Source: Dacryopinax spathularia
Taxonomy: Eukaryota; Basidiomycota; Dacrymycetes; Dacrymycetales; Dacrymycetaceae
DNA length: 64,000 nt
Direction: 5' to 3'
NCBI GenBank assembly: GCA_037974965.1
Contig: JBBPFI010000011.1
Location: 496,001-560,000, forward strand
The position numbers and the translations under genes were made by a program. Under the pieces are notes generated by a model that did not search any database, was not told the DNA's origin, and saw nothing but the letters and a program-made list of their open reading frames with translations. Numbering within the stretch: the stretch's first letter is position 1; each line of letters opens with the position of its first letter. Of this stretch, positions 23,773 to 36,193 are shown one piece after another.

Positions 23773-26700
23773 ATGGCAGCGCAGAGGCTTAAGACTTATG
23801 GCAAACGAGCCAAGGGTCGCGGTTCAAAGAGAGCTGAGCGGCACGACGAGGATGACGAAGAGCACGAGGAGCTCTCACCGAAGGCGGCAAGGAGCGAGAA
23901 TGTTTCATCCATACTGAAGCGGACATCCATATCGAGGGAGAGTGCCTTGGCTTCATCGTCCCCCAAACCTACTTCTCTAAAGCTGTCGACAAACGGGACA
24001 TCCCGGCCACAAGCAGGCTCTAGCCGGACCGTAAGGGCCGCCGCAACCGTCTCTGGTACCTCAGACCGACCGGGAGTACGACGGGCTTCAAGGGTTTCTT
24101 CTACGACCGATGACGATATGGAGGTTGCAGCACTCGTTGCGTACTCGCCTTCACCTCCTCCGGGATCCAAGGGAAAGAGACGGGAGCATGAGGAGGATGG
24201 CTTGCCAACTCCACGGAGCGCGAAGAGGCGGAGGGTCAGCGTGGAGGCGGAATCACCAAGTTACCAGGTCTCTTTGCCGTTGTCTCAAGCGGCCGAGACT
24301 ATTGAGGATTCCAGTGAGCATATATCTGGCGTTCTCCACGCTTGTACTCACGTGATTACAGATGTTGAAGCACGCACGTCGCCTATACCGCAGGGAGACA
24401 AACGGGTCACAGTCAACAATGCGGCATCTCAGACAACAAAGAAGAGACTGGCTATGAAACCACGACTCCCACCACGGACATCGTCTCCACCGTACCTACC
24501 TGCGTCCTCTCCGACTCCCTCCTCCTCACCCGTACAGCCATCTACTCCCGTCTCCACCCTGCCCATCCCTACCAGTCCTTCCACGCCAGAAAGTATACGA
24601 CCCGGATCCTCCGAGCACATATCTCCATCTCCGAAGAAGACGAAGCCATCGCCGAAACAGCTAGGCTCACCGCGACGTGCGGTCGAAGACAAGGCGAGCC
24701 AAAAGACACCACGGCCGTCCACCCCGAAGACTTCGCATCGAGCTTTCCCATCCACTCCGACACCTAAAGCAGCCAAGGACCTCTCTGCGCTCTTCGACTC
24801 TCTACCGATGTCTTCTGGTAAATCTCCAAGCACTCCATCACGACATGGACTGGTGCGTGGCATGTCTGGACGGAGTCCAACAAAGGGAGAATCACGTCCT
24901 GCGTCACCAGTGTCGTCTCCCCCGCTATTCACTGCAACTCCAATTCAGTCGGTTGTCACTCCAACAAAGCGAGATCAAACACCCACCCAAGGCTCGCAAT
25001 CCCAATCTCAATCCTCTCAACCCGAGGCTTATTCACCCCGCCCGGTAATCGGACGGGCTGGATCCGTTGCCTCGACACACAAGACCTATGCTCGGTCCCG
25101 GTCATTCCTGATGGAAGTCGGCTCTTCGCGCTCTCACTCTCAATCCCAGTCACAATCGCAATCGCAATCTCAGAACTTCTCCATGTCGCAGGGAAACAGT
25201 CAAGAGATTGGCAGCATGGACTTCGATCAGATGATGGCAGATCTCGAGGTTCCCGGCATGCCTCAGATACCGGGCATCGAAGATCTGGGTCTGGGTGAGA
25301 TCACCGAGAGCTACGCAGAAAAGGCAGCAAGGTGGGGGATCGAGAACGATGGAGCCGACGACGGTCTGCAAGATCCAGCCGATCTTCGATCGATCGCCTT
25401 CCAACGGTCTAAAGGCGAAAACAGGAGATTCGCTGATGAGCTCGGATTTCTGCTCGAAGGGCTGAAGGCTGGACAGGGACTTGCCGTGCGACGATCGAGC
25501 GCTCTACAGTTTGTTGAAAAGACGCTCGATCATGATTTTGTTCGCAAGCTCAAGGCCGTCGATGGAATCTCTCGCTCCTGGGACGCTCTGCGACAAGCAG
25601 GTGCAGGCGAAGGTGACCACGTCCTCGATGGCGCATTATACCTCTATTTGGCGCTCATTACCGAGGAACCCCGAAACGTCGAACCGCTATATCCCCGAAT
25701 GAACGATATCGTAGCTGTCACTGCGCCCGGCCTGCGGGTCAAGCCTGAGGAAGACTTCCTTGGAGATGCAAGGGCTCCCAAAGCCGAACGCGCATTTATA
25801 ACCACTCTGAAGACGCTATTCACAAAATCCGATTTCCATTCCGAGGATACTAAACCCTCAACTCGGCGTCTCGTATCGACCTCCCTGAAAGCGCTTGCGA
25901 GTCTCGCGCCAACCCCCTTAACCTTACCTATCCTTCACCCCACCATCCAATCCTTATCGCAAGAGCTAGAGCCATTCTCGAAGCGCTTGAAGGGCTATGC
26001 AGAAGGCCAGCCGCTCGTGGACGATGATGACGACGACGAGGTGATCGACCTGGTGCACGTCGATAACTGCTTGCAGGTTCTAGAGGCTCTCACCCTGCGA
26101 GGGAATCAGGATGATTCCTCGAGCGAAGCCATGGATGTCGTTCGTGAGCATATCGACGATCTCAGCGGTCAGCTCATCGACCTCTGTCTGGGCTGTCATG
26201 TGCTTCTGCGGCTCGGTGACGAGAAACGAGGCTCCTCCGGTAAGTTCTCCCATGCGCACTGGAACGCATCTGCTGACCAGAATACTTCAACAGCGGTAAC
26301 TTGTATGATATCCAGCCTTCGCGTCCTCGTCAACCTATGCAGTACGGAGCTACGCTGGTGTCACGCTATCCTGGGTCAACGCGCCGCTCTGACCACTATG
26401 ATCCGGTTGGTCCTGTATTTCGAGCAAGAAGCTTCCAAGGATTCCCCAGTATGCAGCAGCGACAGCGCACACGACGTCCTTTGTCTCGGACTGGCACTTC
26501 TGACCAGCTTGGTTGAGCAGCTGCCAGAGGCTAGAGATGCGGTACGGGAGACAAGTGAGTGATCCGAGTTTCCCGCGCTCGGCATTGCGTGCTGAACGGC
26601 GAAAAGTGTACAACCCAGGATGTCCTGGACAAGCCAACTGTACCTATATGTGTCAATGCCCGAAGCGGGTCTCAGCTGTACGCTGCCTGATCGACCTCTA

Positions 26701-27159
26701 TGTGCGGAAGACGGAGCAGGCCGAACGGTGCGCGGCAGAAGACCAAGGACCGCAGGGTGTGAGTGCCGCTCTATTCTCCTACCCTGCCCAGAGTTCGCTA
26801 ACTAACTGGGATGACAGGCCGAAGCGGCATTCATCGCTGGTCACTGCTCTGTTCTCCTCAGCATCTTAGGGCTTGACAACCCATTCAACCTCAAGCTGAT
26901 ATTCAAGGCTCTGCCCGGTAAGACGAGGCGGGATAAGGTCGAGCGGCTCCTTTCCGCCGTGAAGGACTTTACGGACGCGCAGAAGGATGTGAAGGAGGCG
27001 CTGGCGGCGAGTAAAGCGCGGGCAGAGGAAGAAGCAGGGGAGGATGGGATGGACGTCGATGGTCCAGCAGGGGTGGCGGACGAGGACGAGGGAGATAGGG
27101 GGAAGACAGTTGTACCGCAGATTATCGAGATGCTGGAAGAGCTGCGGGATGCAGCTTGA
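23773..27159 (+). CDS. WPL1: WAPL-domain cohesin release factor
   Basis: Wings-apart-like protein, which opens the cohesin ring and releases it from chromatin. Four exons (introns near 26240-26293, 26554-26607 and 26764-26819), about 1,070 aa. The start is MAAQRLKTYGKRAKGRG. The first half is disordered, Ser/Pro-rich and full of SP/TP sites (possible CDK targets), with a Ser-Gln run near 25135-25170. The WAPL domain starts around 25270 (GLGEITESYAEKAARWG) and includes LRSIAFQRSKGENRRFADEL and SALQFVEKTLDHDFVRKLK. A Cys-rich stretch (PGCPGQANCTYMCQCPKRV) sits near 26615-26680. The C-terminus is acidic. Its promoter is shared with BIR1. Confidence 0.9.
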
Positions 27160-27350
27160 TAGCCCTCCCTTCGTCCGCAGTGCAGTGCCTCCTTCCTTAA
27201 TCATAAGATGATGCTGGACCTCCTCTTATAACAGCCCATTCTCCGTGACAGACACTCAACGATCTATGCGCATACTGCATGGCATAACGTGCGAATATCA
27301 CTACATGAGAACGCATATGCAGCCCCTCTCTACCCGACGACAACGACAGA

Positions 27351-27848
27351 TCACTGACCCAGGCATCAGCAGTCATCCTCAGAAAGGGAGAAGCAAGCAA
27401 ACTCACGAAAGTAAGCGCCGCGCCCTTCGTCTTCTTATCCCCACCCAACTCAAAGTGCTTGCACCTCTTCAAAGCAATCTGCATCTTATACTTGCACGCC
27501 GTGCACTCGAGCCTCAACACGACCTTCTTAGTCGTCTTCGCCTTCTTGTGGAAGACGGGCTTCGTCTGCCCACCGTAGCCGGACTGCTTGCGGTCGTATC
27601 GCCGCTTGCCCTGGGAGAAGAGAGAGGCCTTGCCCGTCTTGTACTGCGTCACTTTGTGCGGAGTGTGCTTCTTGCAGTTTTTGCCTTTGCAGACTACGAA
27701 CAAGAACACACAGAATATCAGCCATCGGCGTCCAGCACGCATCATACAGGAAGCGACGTACAGGTCCGGCGGGTCCTACATCCTCATCATCAGCACAACA
27801 CCCCAACTCTCACAAAAACAGGAATACGCACTTGGGAATGTTAACCAT
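27351..27848 (-). CDS. RPL44: 60S ribosomal protein eL42 (L44/L36a)
   Basis: Large-subunit protein at the E site, about 105 aa. ATG at 27848 (MVNIPK), then two introns, then [19 protein letters not shown], the Cys zinc ligands (LECTACKYK) and the invariant end [13 protein letters not shown]. The Phe codon is followed at once by a GTGAGT donor; a 53-nt intron (27354-27406, CTGAT branch) ends in CAG, directly before TGA. The last exon thus starts with the stop codon. Reading through instead would add an unrelated 70-residue tail to a protein whose end is almost invariant. Pro is present in [11 protein letters not shown], the site where changes to Gln or Leu give cycloheximide resistance in yeasts, so the sensitive form is expected. 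Confidence 0.93.
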
Positions 27849-29153
27849 CTTGCCTTCTCTCTAAACCGTTGAGAATGAGGCCGGTGTCGTGTCGTGTCGG
27901 TGAGCAGCGGGCGGAAGACGACGACCTCGACTCCCTAGCTGGCGAGAGGGACGGAAGTATTTTGAGGGGAGGGGTTGGAACTGTACAGTTTTAGCTTCTG
28001 GTGCGCGGTGCAGGGGTCTGAGGCGAGGGACGCGGGATGGTGGTTTGTCGCGGTGCGCCATGTCGACCTGCTAACTAATAACGGGAACCAATTACTTTTG
28101 TGTGAACTAGTTAACGTTGGGATCATTAATTCTCTCACGTTAGGGAAAGAGAAAAGATAATCCCATCAATCGTCACCCCTCCTCCGGCAGTATCATAGCC
28201 CGCTGCTCCCCGATGGTCCTTGCGCATCTCGATCGATACCCTCTCAGCACTCCATCTCCCATGCTCAGGTTGTAGTCGCCTTCAAGCGAGTCCAAGAACT
28301 GCTGTCTGAAAGGCAAGTTGTCGTTCTTCTTGCCTTTGCGAGTGATGAGCTCTGGTGCGCTCAGACCCTCGGGGTAGAAGCATACCTTTGCACGGTCTCG
28401 TGCTATCAAAGGAAAGGGTGTTCTGTCCAACATAGTGTTTCGTGACCGACAATGATCCGAGAAAGGAAGGCGTTTCGCCGTTACTTTACAGTCCAGTACC
28501 AGTACCACGGTGAGATGCAGACATGCATACGCGCCGCGCCCGAATGTACTGCTTCCAGCTCTGATGAACAGTATCACACCGATATCTCTGCCGTCGGCCC
28601 ATGGCTAACGGTATATTTCTCTGGTACAGTAGGATGAAAAGTGGTTGTGGTATGGGTTCTCGATCGTAGTGGACAGAAAGTGCACGGATGTTTGACCGTG
28701 AGTCCACGTCGGCCTATGACCCGACTTGCTGCGTATGAGAATGGCACCATTGATGGGTACAGGTACTGTAGCAGCGTCCGCATTCTATTACACAGTGATG
28801 CTGCAAACAGAATTACCGTACGGCTCAGCCGGGCTAGTCGCTACATATCCTCTCCGATCTATATGCAATGCTTCCAAGATATCACTCGTCGCGACAAGAA
28901 GTCGAGGAGATGGTGATGAACAGTGATGGTGATGATGCACTTGGGATGACACGCTCCCGCACTCATGCACGTGCCGGTTCCGCGCAGGCAAAATTCCTTT
29001 TCGGCTCGGCGTCTATCGTCTGTCGTAGGGACTCTGCATAAGGTCCGCTCGTTCCGCAAAGTACTTTGTGGTCAAGACCGTCCCTCCCACCACCCAACTT
29101 ACTACTTTCTATCTCGCACTCGCTGCGAATAGACCCAAAAGGAGGACGAGAGA
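27849..29153. other. Intergenic region between eL42 and MRS2
   Basis: About 1.3 kb serving two divergent genes. The only protein-like frame is the small one at 28173-28433 (separate entry). Short GTGTC repeats lie near 27885-27900 and ATGGTGATG repeats near 28910-28935. No RNA gene was recognised. Confidence 0.5.
28173..28433 (-). CDS. Possible small hypothetical protein, 86 aa
   Basis: An open frame from ATG at 28433 to TGA at 28173. The product starts MLDRTPFPLIARDRAK and is charged and helical (NDNLPFRQQFLDSLEGDYNL), ending in ILPEEG. No family recognised. It could also be the last exon of a longer gene, since the frame stays open upstream. Kept at low confidence because nothing else supports it. 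Confidence 0.3.
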   Translation of the reverse strand: MLDRTPFPLIARDRAKVCFYPEGLSAPELITRKGKKNDNLPFRQQFLDSLEGDYNLSMGDGVLRGYRSRCARTIGEQRAMILPEEG

Positions 29154-30929
29154 TGACGTGCCTATGTGCTCACACCGCTCACTTTCTCACCCGACCCATC
29201 CCATCCTCACCACGTTTACTCACAGCAGCGCTCTCATGCGCAGAAGCCGGTCCGTCCACACCCCGCGTCCCACTCTTGCCGCTGCTCGTTCGCAGACCGG
29301 GCAAACGACACTCCTCATCCTCCTCTTCCTCTGCTGTAGCGCGCGTCCAACCGCCAGCTAGGAGGGCATCACATTACTCCCCTCTTAGGGCTTCCATCTC
29401 CGACCATCCACCGACTTACCGGCCACGACATGTCCTCGGTCTTGGCGGAGGCGGGCTACCCAACGCCGGCGCCGATCCTCTCAACCCCTCCAGCGACGGC
29501 CTCGACGGCACGGGCAGCACCAGCAGCGCAGACAAATCCGCCTGGTGGGACCCCTTCAAGCGCGCCGCCTCCGCCTCCCGCCGCACGTCCGCAACCGACC
29601 CCCTAACAGCAGCGGGCATGCGCGGCGGCGGGTCGTACGAGATGAGCGGCGAAGAGGAGGAGGCGGCCAAGACTGCCATCCTGGAGAATGTGATGATGGG
29701 CCGGCAGCCGGCGGACTTACAGCTGAGATGTACGATTCTGGACCAGGAGGGGAACATTAAGACGATTAGTGGCAAGTTTCGGAAGACGGATTTGTGTTTG
29801 GAGCATAAGCTTAATGTGCGTCTCTCCTCTCCCTCTCCTCTGTTCTTCTCTACTCTGCTCGGAGTACCTCGTACCGTGTATGCTGCGATAGATACTAACG
29901 ATTGGGTAGCCCCGCGACCTGCGCAAGATCGACTCCCGCGTGCCAAACCTAGTCCCCACCATCCTCCCTCGAAAAGACTGCATCCTAGTAAACATCCTAC
30001 ACATCCGCGCTCTCGTAAAAGCCGACGCCGTCCTCCTGTTCGACACCTACGGCTCGGTCGACACGCGTCTGAACAGCGTCTTCCTCTACCACCTGGAACA
30101 CAACCTCAAGCTCAAATCCTCTTCTTTGCCGTACGAGTTCCGCGCGCTGGAGAGTATACTCTCTAGTGTCGTCTCGGCGCTGGAGAGCGAGATGGTCCTT
30201 ACTCGGCATCTGACCACGTCATTGCTGAGCGAACTGGAAGACGACATCGACCGCGACCGGCTCAAGCGGCTCTTACACTACTCCCGCCGCTTAGCCGGCT
30301 TCCGGAATCGTGCCAAGTTGGTGGGTGTAGCGCTGGAAGAAGTGTTGGAGCAGGACGAAGACCTTGCAGCCATGTACCTCACCGATAAGCGGCTTGGCCG
30401 ACCGAGGCCGTTGGCGGACCATGAGGAACTCGAGATCCTGCTCGAGACGTTCGCCAAGCAAGTCGAGGAGATCGAGAACGAGGCTTCAACCATGATGGTC
30501 AGACACCCATCTCTCTTGTTCCTACCGCACGAATGTTAACCCCAGTGTGAACAGAGCAACGTCCAGTCCACACAGGAGATCGTCGAGCTCATCCTGGACA
30601 ACAACCGGAACGCGCTCCTCGCGCTCGACATTAAAGTCGCCATCGTCACCCTGGGCGTCGGGATCGGCGGCGCGGCAGCCGCGTTATTCGGGATGAACCT
30701 CCGGTCGAGTCTGGAGGAGTCGCCGATGGCGTTCTGGTTCGTTTCGGGCACGGCGGTCATAGCGGCCGCGACGGTGAGCGTGGTGGGGCTGAGTAAGCTG
30801 GCGCGGTTGAGGAGGATTGGGCTGGCTAGTGGGAGGAGAAGGGGGGACGGAGGGGCGAAGGGGTGGTTGGTGCCGATGAGGGCGTGGAGGGGCGTGGGGT
30901 GGGGGAAGGACGCGCCGAGGAGTCAGTAG
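29154..30929 (+). CDS. MRS2: Mitochondrial magnesium channel, MRS2/CorA family
   Basis: Forms the pentameric Mg2+ channel of the inner mitochondrial membrane. Three exons (introns 29816-29911 and about 30500-30551), about 540 aa. The first ~90 residues are basic and Ser-rich (VRRPGKRHSSSSSSS), as in a mitochondrial presequence. The matrix domain has CTILDQEGNIKT, LRKIDSRVPNLVPTILPRKD and ILVNILHIRALVKADAVLLFD. A long helix (TRHLTTSLLSELEDDIDRD) follows. TM1 ends in the pore motif Gly-Met-Asn (ALFGMNLRSSLEE), with TM2 at FWFVSGTAVIAAATVSVVG. The tail is basic and faces the matrix. All hallmark parts are present. Confidence 0.92.
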
Positions 30930-31199
30930 GCGCCCGCGCACACATGCCTGCTTTTTCTGTTCGGAAAGCAGGCTTTCATGGGCTTTGTGGGAGAAGGGTA
31001 GGGAGAGTATATCATTAGATTTGGGTGCATGATACCCTGGATTGTTGAGCATGCTATAGACTGGAGATTGGAGATTGAGATTATGTGTAGCGACTAGCCC
31101 CACTCGAGCCGTACGGTAATATTCACAGCTTATTACTCCGCTCCACCTCCTCTGTTAATTACTTTACCTCCTAAGAAGCTCAAGGAGCAACTCCGGCGG

Positions 31200-34100
31200 T
31201 CAAGCAGCCATCCTCTGCCTCCCCTGCCTATTCCCCCCACCCCCACCCCCACCTCCTCTTCCCGGCCCACCACCGCCGCTGCTACCGCCGCCACCCCCAC
31301 CCCCTTGCCCCCTCCTCTCCTTCCTATGCTTATTAACGATCCTCTCCGCCCTCCCCTCGTCCATCCCCGCCTCGCCCAGCGTCCCGCCTCCGCCCGACCC
31401 CATCCCCTCCCCACCAGTATCATCCCCATCCCCCGCCCTATCCATCTGGAGCAAGATCTGCAGCACGCCCCGCATATAGTATTTCATCCTCCACAGCTGC
31501 CCGACCTGGACCTCAAGGTGGTCGAACGCTGTGCTCACTATTGTCTGCGGCAGGTCGGGCGCTTCGTCCACCATAGGCGGGGGCTCAGGCGACCCTCTCC
31601 TCCGGTGCGGGGAGCGGTAGGTGTCCCTGCCCGGCGATCCAGGACGGCTCGGGCTCGAGTTCGAGTTCGACCACCGCCTGTTGTGGCGCTCATTGTCGGA
31701 GAACTCGACCGGCGCCCCTTCCTGATTAAGAGCGGGGATCTTAGGGTACCGCTGTGAGAAATGCGTCAAGAGCGTATTCTCCGCCCCCATCTTCCGGCCG
31801 ATCATGACCGCCTGGCCGGCCGTACAGTGCGTCTTCTTGAGCGCGTTCTCGGTTTCGTCATCCGCGAACGTCGCTTCGTGTATGAGCAGCCTGACGCCCT
31901 TAGCGGCATGCGTGAACCGCTCGCACGGGAGGGTGTCGCCGCTGTACGCGAAGGAGAACCCGTCGGCCCGGCGGCCGATGAGCGCGTGGCATTTCGCACG
32001 GTGGATCACCTCGGTTGTGTAGAGTGACTGCATTTCCAGGATGTCTTCGATCTCCGTGAGGTAGCGCGCGGACTGTTCGTCCAGAGTTTGGTGCTCGTTC
32101 GGCCCGTCAAATTCGGGCTTTGTGAGCCCCTCGCTGTAGATCAGCCGGATGTAGGCGGGGTCGTCCCACCCTATGTCCTCGACACCGCGCGAGTACTCCC
32201 GCAAGTAGGAAGCAGTGACCCAGTTGGTGATGATGTACAGAGGCTCAGGGGGCGGGTCGAGCGCGTACCGCTGGGCGAGCAGGCGGGGCGTGCCCATATG
32301 ATGATCGCCATGCGCGTGGGAGATGAACAGCAGCCGCAGGTTACGCAGTGCCGTGTAGGCGTTCGGCGTCCCGGGCAGGATCCCGAAATGTCGTGTCATC
32401 TGGCCCCACGTTCCTTCACCGGCGTCGAGCATGATCCCCCTCCCATCAGGGTACTGGAGCATCGTACAGCTCACGTTCCTGTATTTGCTCGGCATGGCGC
32501 TCGCCGTTCCGAGCGTGATAACGCGCACATCATCGCCCGGCTTCGGGGGTGCGCGTGCACGGGGATCAGCAGCAATTCTGGCGTGCAGGGAGCGTGCCCA
32601 GACCGGCGCTTCGACCGGCATGTCGCCGTTCAACGCGCTATGGAACAGGTCCTTGTGGGTGATAGCAATTTCCGGCAGCTTGCGCGGGTGCAGGAAGACT
32701 TCGTGTCCCGCTAGCAGGGGCTGCGTGTTGGCCGGCAGACCGGGGAACGAGGAGAGCGGGATGGAGGGGACGAGCGTGTATTGCGGGACGCGGAATATGT
32801 CCGGCGCGAGGGCGGACATGCGGAGCTGGAAGTAGGCGCAGGAGACAATGTTGATGTCGTTCGGACAGAGCTCTTTGTTGGCGATGAAGTGCTGTTCGGG
32901 TGCGTTAGGCATTGACTCTCACTCTGTGTACTTGCCCCAAAGGGAAAGAAGGAAGAGAGAAAGAAGAGATTGGAACGCACCTGACACTCCTCGTCCCAGG
33001 AATTCATCCACCTCAAATACCTCTCATCCCTCAACACGTCCTTCCCCACGCGATGCACAACCGCACCCACCCTCGCATCAGCACCCAACCCACCAGGCCA
33101 AATCATCTTCTCCGCCAACAACCCCTCCACATACTCCACCCCCGGACAATCGACCACCACCACCGCCGCAGGAGGGAGCGGAGGCTCCATGCACATGTCG
33201 GCTGTGATTACCTGGCCGGAGGGGAGGGTGATGCTTTCCCCCCTTGTGAGTTTGCTGCGCGCCGCTCCCTGGGGGATCCCGAGCTCTTCGGCGCGGGCGG
33301 CGAGGAACTTGCCCCGGAATTTAGGGCCAACGAATATATAGCTGCAGGCGTACCGGCCCACGGGAGGATGTTCCTGCTCCTGCTCCTGCTCTTGTTCCTG
33401 CTCCTGCTCTCGCTCTTGCTCTTGCGCAGCCGGATCTGCTTCATTCGAGCCCGAGGCCGGCTCAGCAGTGCCGGAGGAAGTGGAAGTGGAAGTGGAAGAA
33501 GCGCCGGGCAAGCGACTTGCATAATCCACATCCATCAAAGGCAAATCCGCCCCATTCCGCAACACACCCTGCAGGACCCTCCTCCTCCTCCCATCCCCAA
33601 ACCTCGGCACCAATCTCTCCAATCCCTCCGCACCCTCCGCACCCTCCGGAACCCCAGGATCCGCCAGCGACTCCGGAGAAGTAGACGGAAACATGCCCGC
33701 TATCACCAGCTTTCTGTACAGCTTCGCCGTCGAGCCCGTTAGGAGAGAAGGGTCGAACGCCAGCTGGTTTGGGTGCGCGTCCGGTGGCGGGGGTAAGGCC
33801 AGGAGGTCGATAAGTTCTTGTGGGGTTTTGGGCGTGCGCGGGCGGCGGTCGAGCGTGTTGCTCAGCTGGGCGTACCACGGTACCGGTACGTCCGTCTCCC
33901 CTCCGCTGGCAGCGGGGGTAGCAGCGAATGCGGAGGAGTCAAAGATGGATGAAGATGAAGTTGAGGCTGGAGCTGGACGCGGATTAGCCTCGTGCGCCAG
34001 TTTACGCCTCACGCGTCTCTCACCCTCTGCCTCTGCCTCTGCCTCATCCCACTGCGCTTCCCGACTTTCCTGCTCGCCCTGGGCCTGTGCGCGGGTGGAA

Positions 34101-36193
34101 GTCCCACCGAAAGAGTTGAGGATATCATCCAGATGCGGACCGGACCCGCCTCCTGAGTTCCTGGTGTCGGGGAGGTTGGGCGTGCTCTGCATAAGAAGGG
34201 GCGTGGGTGAGGAGGGGTGTTTGCGTTTGAGGGTGCTTTGGGTGGTGGGGTTTGTGGTCACGGTCATGGCAGCGGGGTCGGAGGTGGCAGGGGTGTTGTT
34301 GGCCACGGCGGTGGTAGGCGCGAAATTGACTGGGGGAACGGAGAACGATTGTTCCCACCATGGGACGTCTTGCGATACCTCTGGTACAGCAGACGACGCC
34401 GCGGAGACCGTCCCAGCAGCATTCGTAGTCGCAGTCTCAAACCCAGAGCTTTCAGCAGTCTCGGCCGGTACCGGGGCAGCAGCAGACTCAGCGGTCGGAA
34501 CAGCCGTGGGCTCAGCAGCCTCAGCAGTACCAGAACCCTCAACAACCTCAGCAGCCTCCCCACCCTCAGCAGCACCAGCAGAAGCCGCAGCATCACCAGC
34601 ATCACCAGCGTCAGCAGCAGCGATGTCGCTCATGCCATCTGCCTCTGCCTCCCCCAAAACCTCATCCAACCCCCTCCCCTCACCCGCTTGAGTAGACTGA
34701 GTAGTATACTCCCGTTTCCCGCCAATGGGCGAGCTCGCGCTTGATTTTTGCGAGATAGCGGTGGGAGCCGCGGGGTTCGGGTTGCTGGCCGTGTTGGACG
34801 GATTAGAGGTGGTGGTGGTGTTGTGCGAGGGTTTGGAGGAAGAGCCAGGGAGGGTGGTGGAGGCGGTGGAGGCGGGAGAGGAGGAAGCGGGGAGCGAGGC
34901 AAGGGAAGGAAGGACGGGGATAGCGTATACTGTGAGGTTCTCGTCTTTCCATACCGGCCGCGGCGTTTGCACTCCCCCGTCCGTCTTTTCCGTTCGGCCT
35001 GCATTTGGCTCGGTCTTCGTACTCTCAGCCCGCTCCCCAGCAGCAATATCAGCCGCCGCTTGCCCTTCCTCAACCGCTCCACTCCTCGCTCCCGTCCCGC
35101 CCAACGCAGCAGAAGAGGATGAGGACGAGGATGAGGATGTCGCACCACCGACGGGAGGTACACCGTCGATAGCGCGTCGCTCTACCTCCTCTACCTCCCT
35201 CAAACCCAGATCCACCCCAGGCCGAATCATCCACCTCCTCGCCGTTGCCAAATAATAGCTCACGGGCGCAGGTCCGACTAGGGTCATGGGCAGGGGTGGG
35301 AGGTGCTGCTGCTGGGCTTGCAAGGGGGAGGAAAAGGGGTTGTTGGGGTTGGAGTGGTGGTTGTGGTGGGAGGAGTGGTTGGGAGGGGCGTTTTGGCGGG
35401 ATTGGGAGTGGGTGTCGGCTAGGGTCATTAGGAATCCTGGTTGGGGGATTAGCATACATTGATCACACAAAGACGGGAAGGAAGACGGAGAAAGCAGTGA
35501 GGAAGAAAGAGAAGGGACAGAATGTGCCGGGAAGAGAGGCAGGAAACAGCAGACAGCAGAAAGGGGGCAGATGGAGAGATACGGGAGGAGAGAGGTGTGG
35601 TACGAAGAGAGAGAGAGAGTAGGAAGACAGAGCATGAGCGACTCACCCGGCACCCCCCCCACGCTATCCGCATCAACCCTCGTCAAAAAAACCGCTCTCA
35701 AATGTCTTCCCTTCTCCCTCCTCTGGCCCGCATTCCTCGTCGTCCCCTCCCCACACCCGACCATATACCTCGCCTCGCCAAAATCGAGCCATAAGCGCAG
35801 GTCGGAGTCGGACGACTCGGAGGTGAGCGCGCGGAGGAGGAATCGCATGCCGCGGGAGGCGAAGAGCGGGGTGCTGCGGGAGGGAGAAGAGCGGGTGCGG
35901 GATTGGGATTGGGATTGGGATTGGGCGGGGGAAGGAGGGAGAGCGAGTGGAGGTAGAGAGGCGGAGGAGGAGGAGGAGGAGGAGGAGGAGGAGGGGGGGG
36001 AGGAGCCGGGGAAGGCGAATGGGTTTTCGACGTAGGTTGGGGGAGGTTTGTCGGCGTTATCCTTTGACGAAGCGCCTCTTGGAGAGGCAGAGGAGAAGTA
36101 CCGGTTCCGAATTCGACTACTGCCGAGGGAGGTGTATGCAGAGGCAGGATGGGCTAAATACCCTTTTGAGGGCAACGTGAAGCGCGGCTTCAC
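31200..36193 (-). CDS. TRZ1: tRNase Z, long form (ELAC2/Trz1)
   Basis: Endonuclease that removes the 3' trailer from precursor tRNAs in nucleus and mitochondria. Three exons (introns 35437-35646 and 32916-32980), about 1,570 aa, much longer than yeast Trz1. The N-terminus is basic and aromatic (MKPRFTLPSKGYLAH, RIRNRYFSSASPRG), like a mitochondrial presequence. The N-terminal half-domain includes YMVGCGEGTTRN and PGFLMTLADTHS. A very long Ala/Ser/Glu linker follows. The catalytic half has LGTASAMPSKYRN, LDAGEGTWGQM, the metal motif SHAHGDHHMG (His/Asp ligands), FAYSGDT and LTHFSQRYPK. The protein ends in a Gly-rich, Arg-containing tail that could bind RNA. It shares a 634-bp promoter with the GH92 gene. 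Confidence 0.93.
33362..33425. repeat. CTCCTG/CTCTTG repeats in tRNase Z (Gln-Glu run)
   Basis: Hexamer-like repeats encode alternating Gln-Glu on the minus strand within the linker of the tRNase Z gene. Similar in-frame repeats at 35899-35928 (GGGATT type) encode Ser-Gln, and GAGGAG at about 35960-35990 encodes poly-Ser. All lie in predicted disordered parts. Confidence 0.8.

Noticed and set aside
33693-34691. 332-codon open frame on the plus strand
   Set aside because: Opposite the Ala/Ser-rich linker of tRNase Z. Repeated Ala/Ser/Pro codons keep antisense frames open by composition alone.
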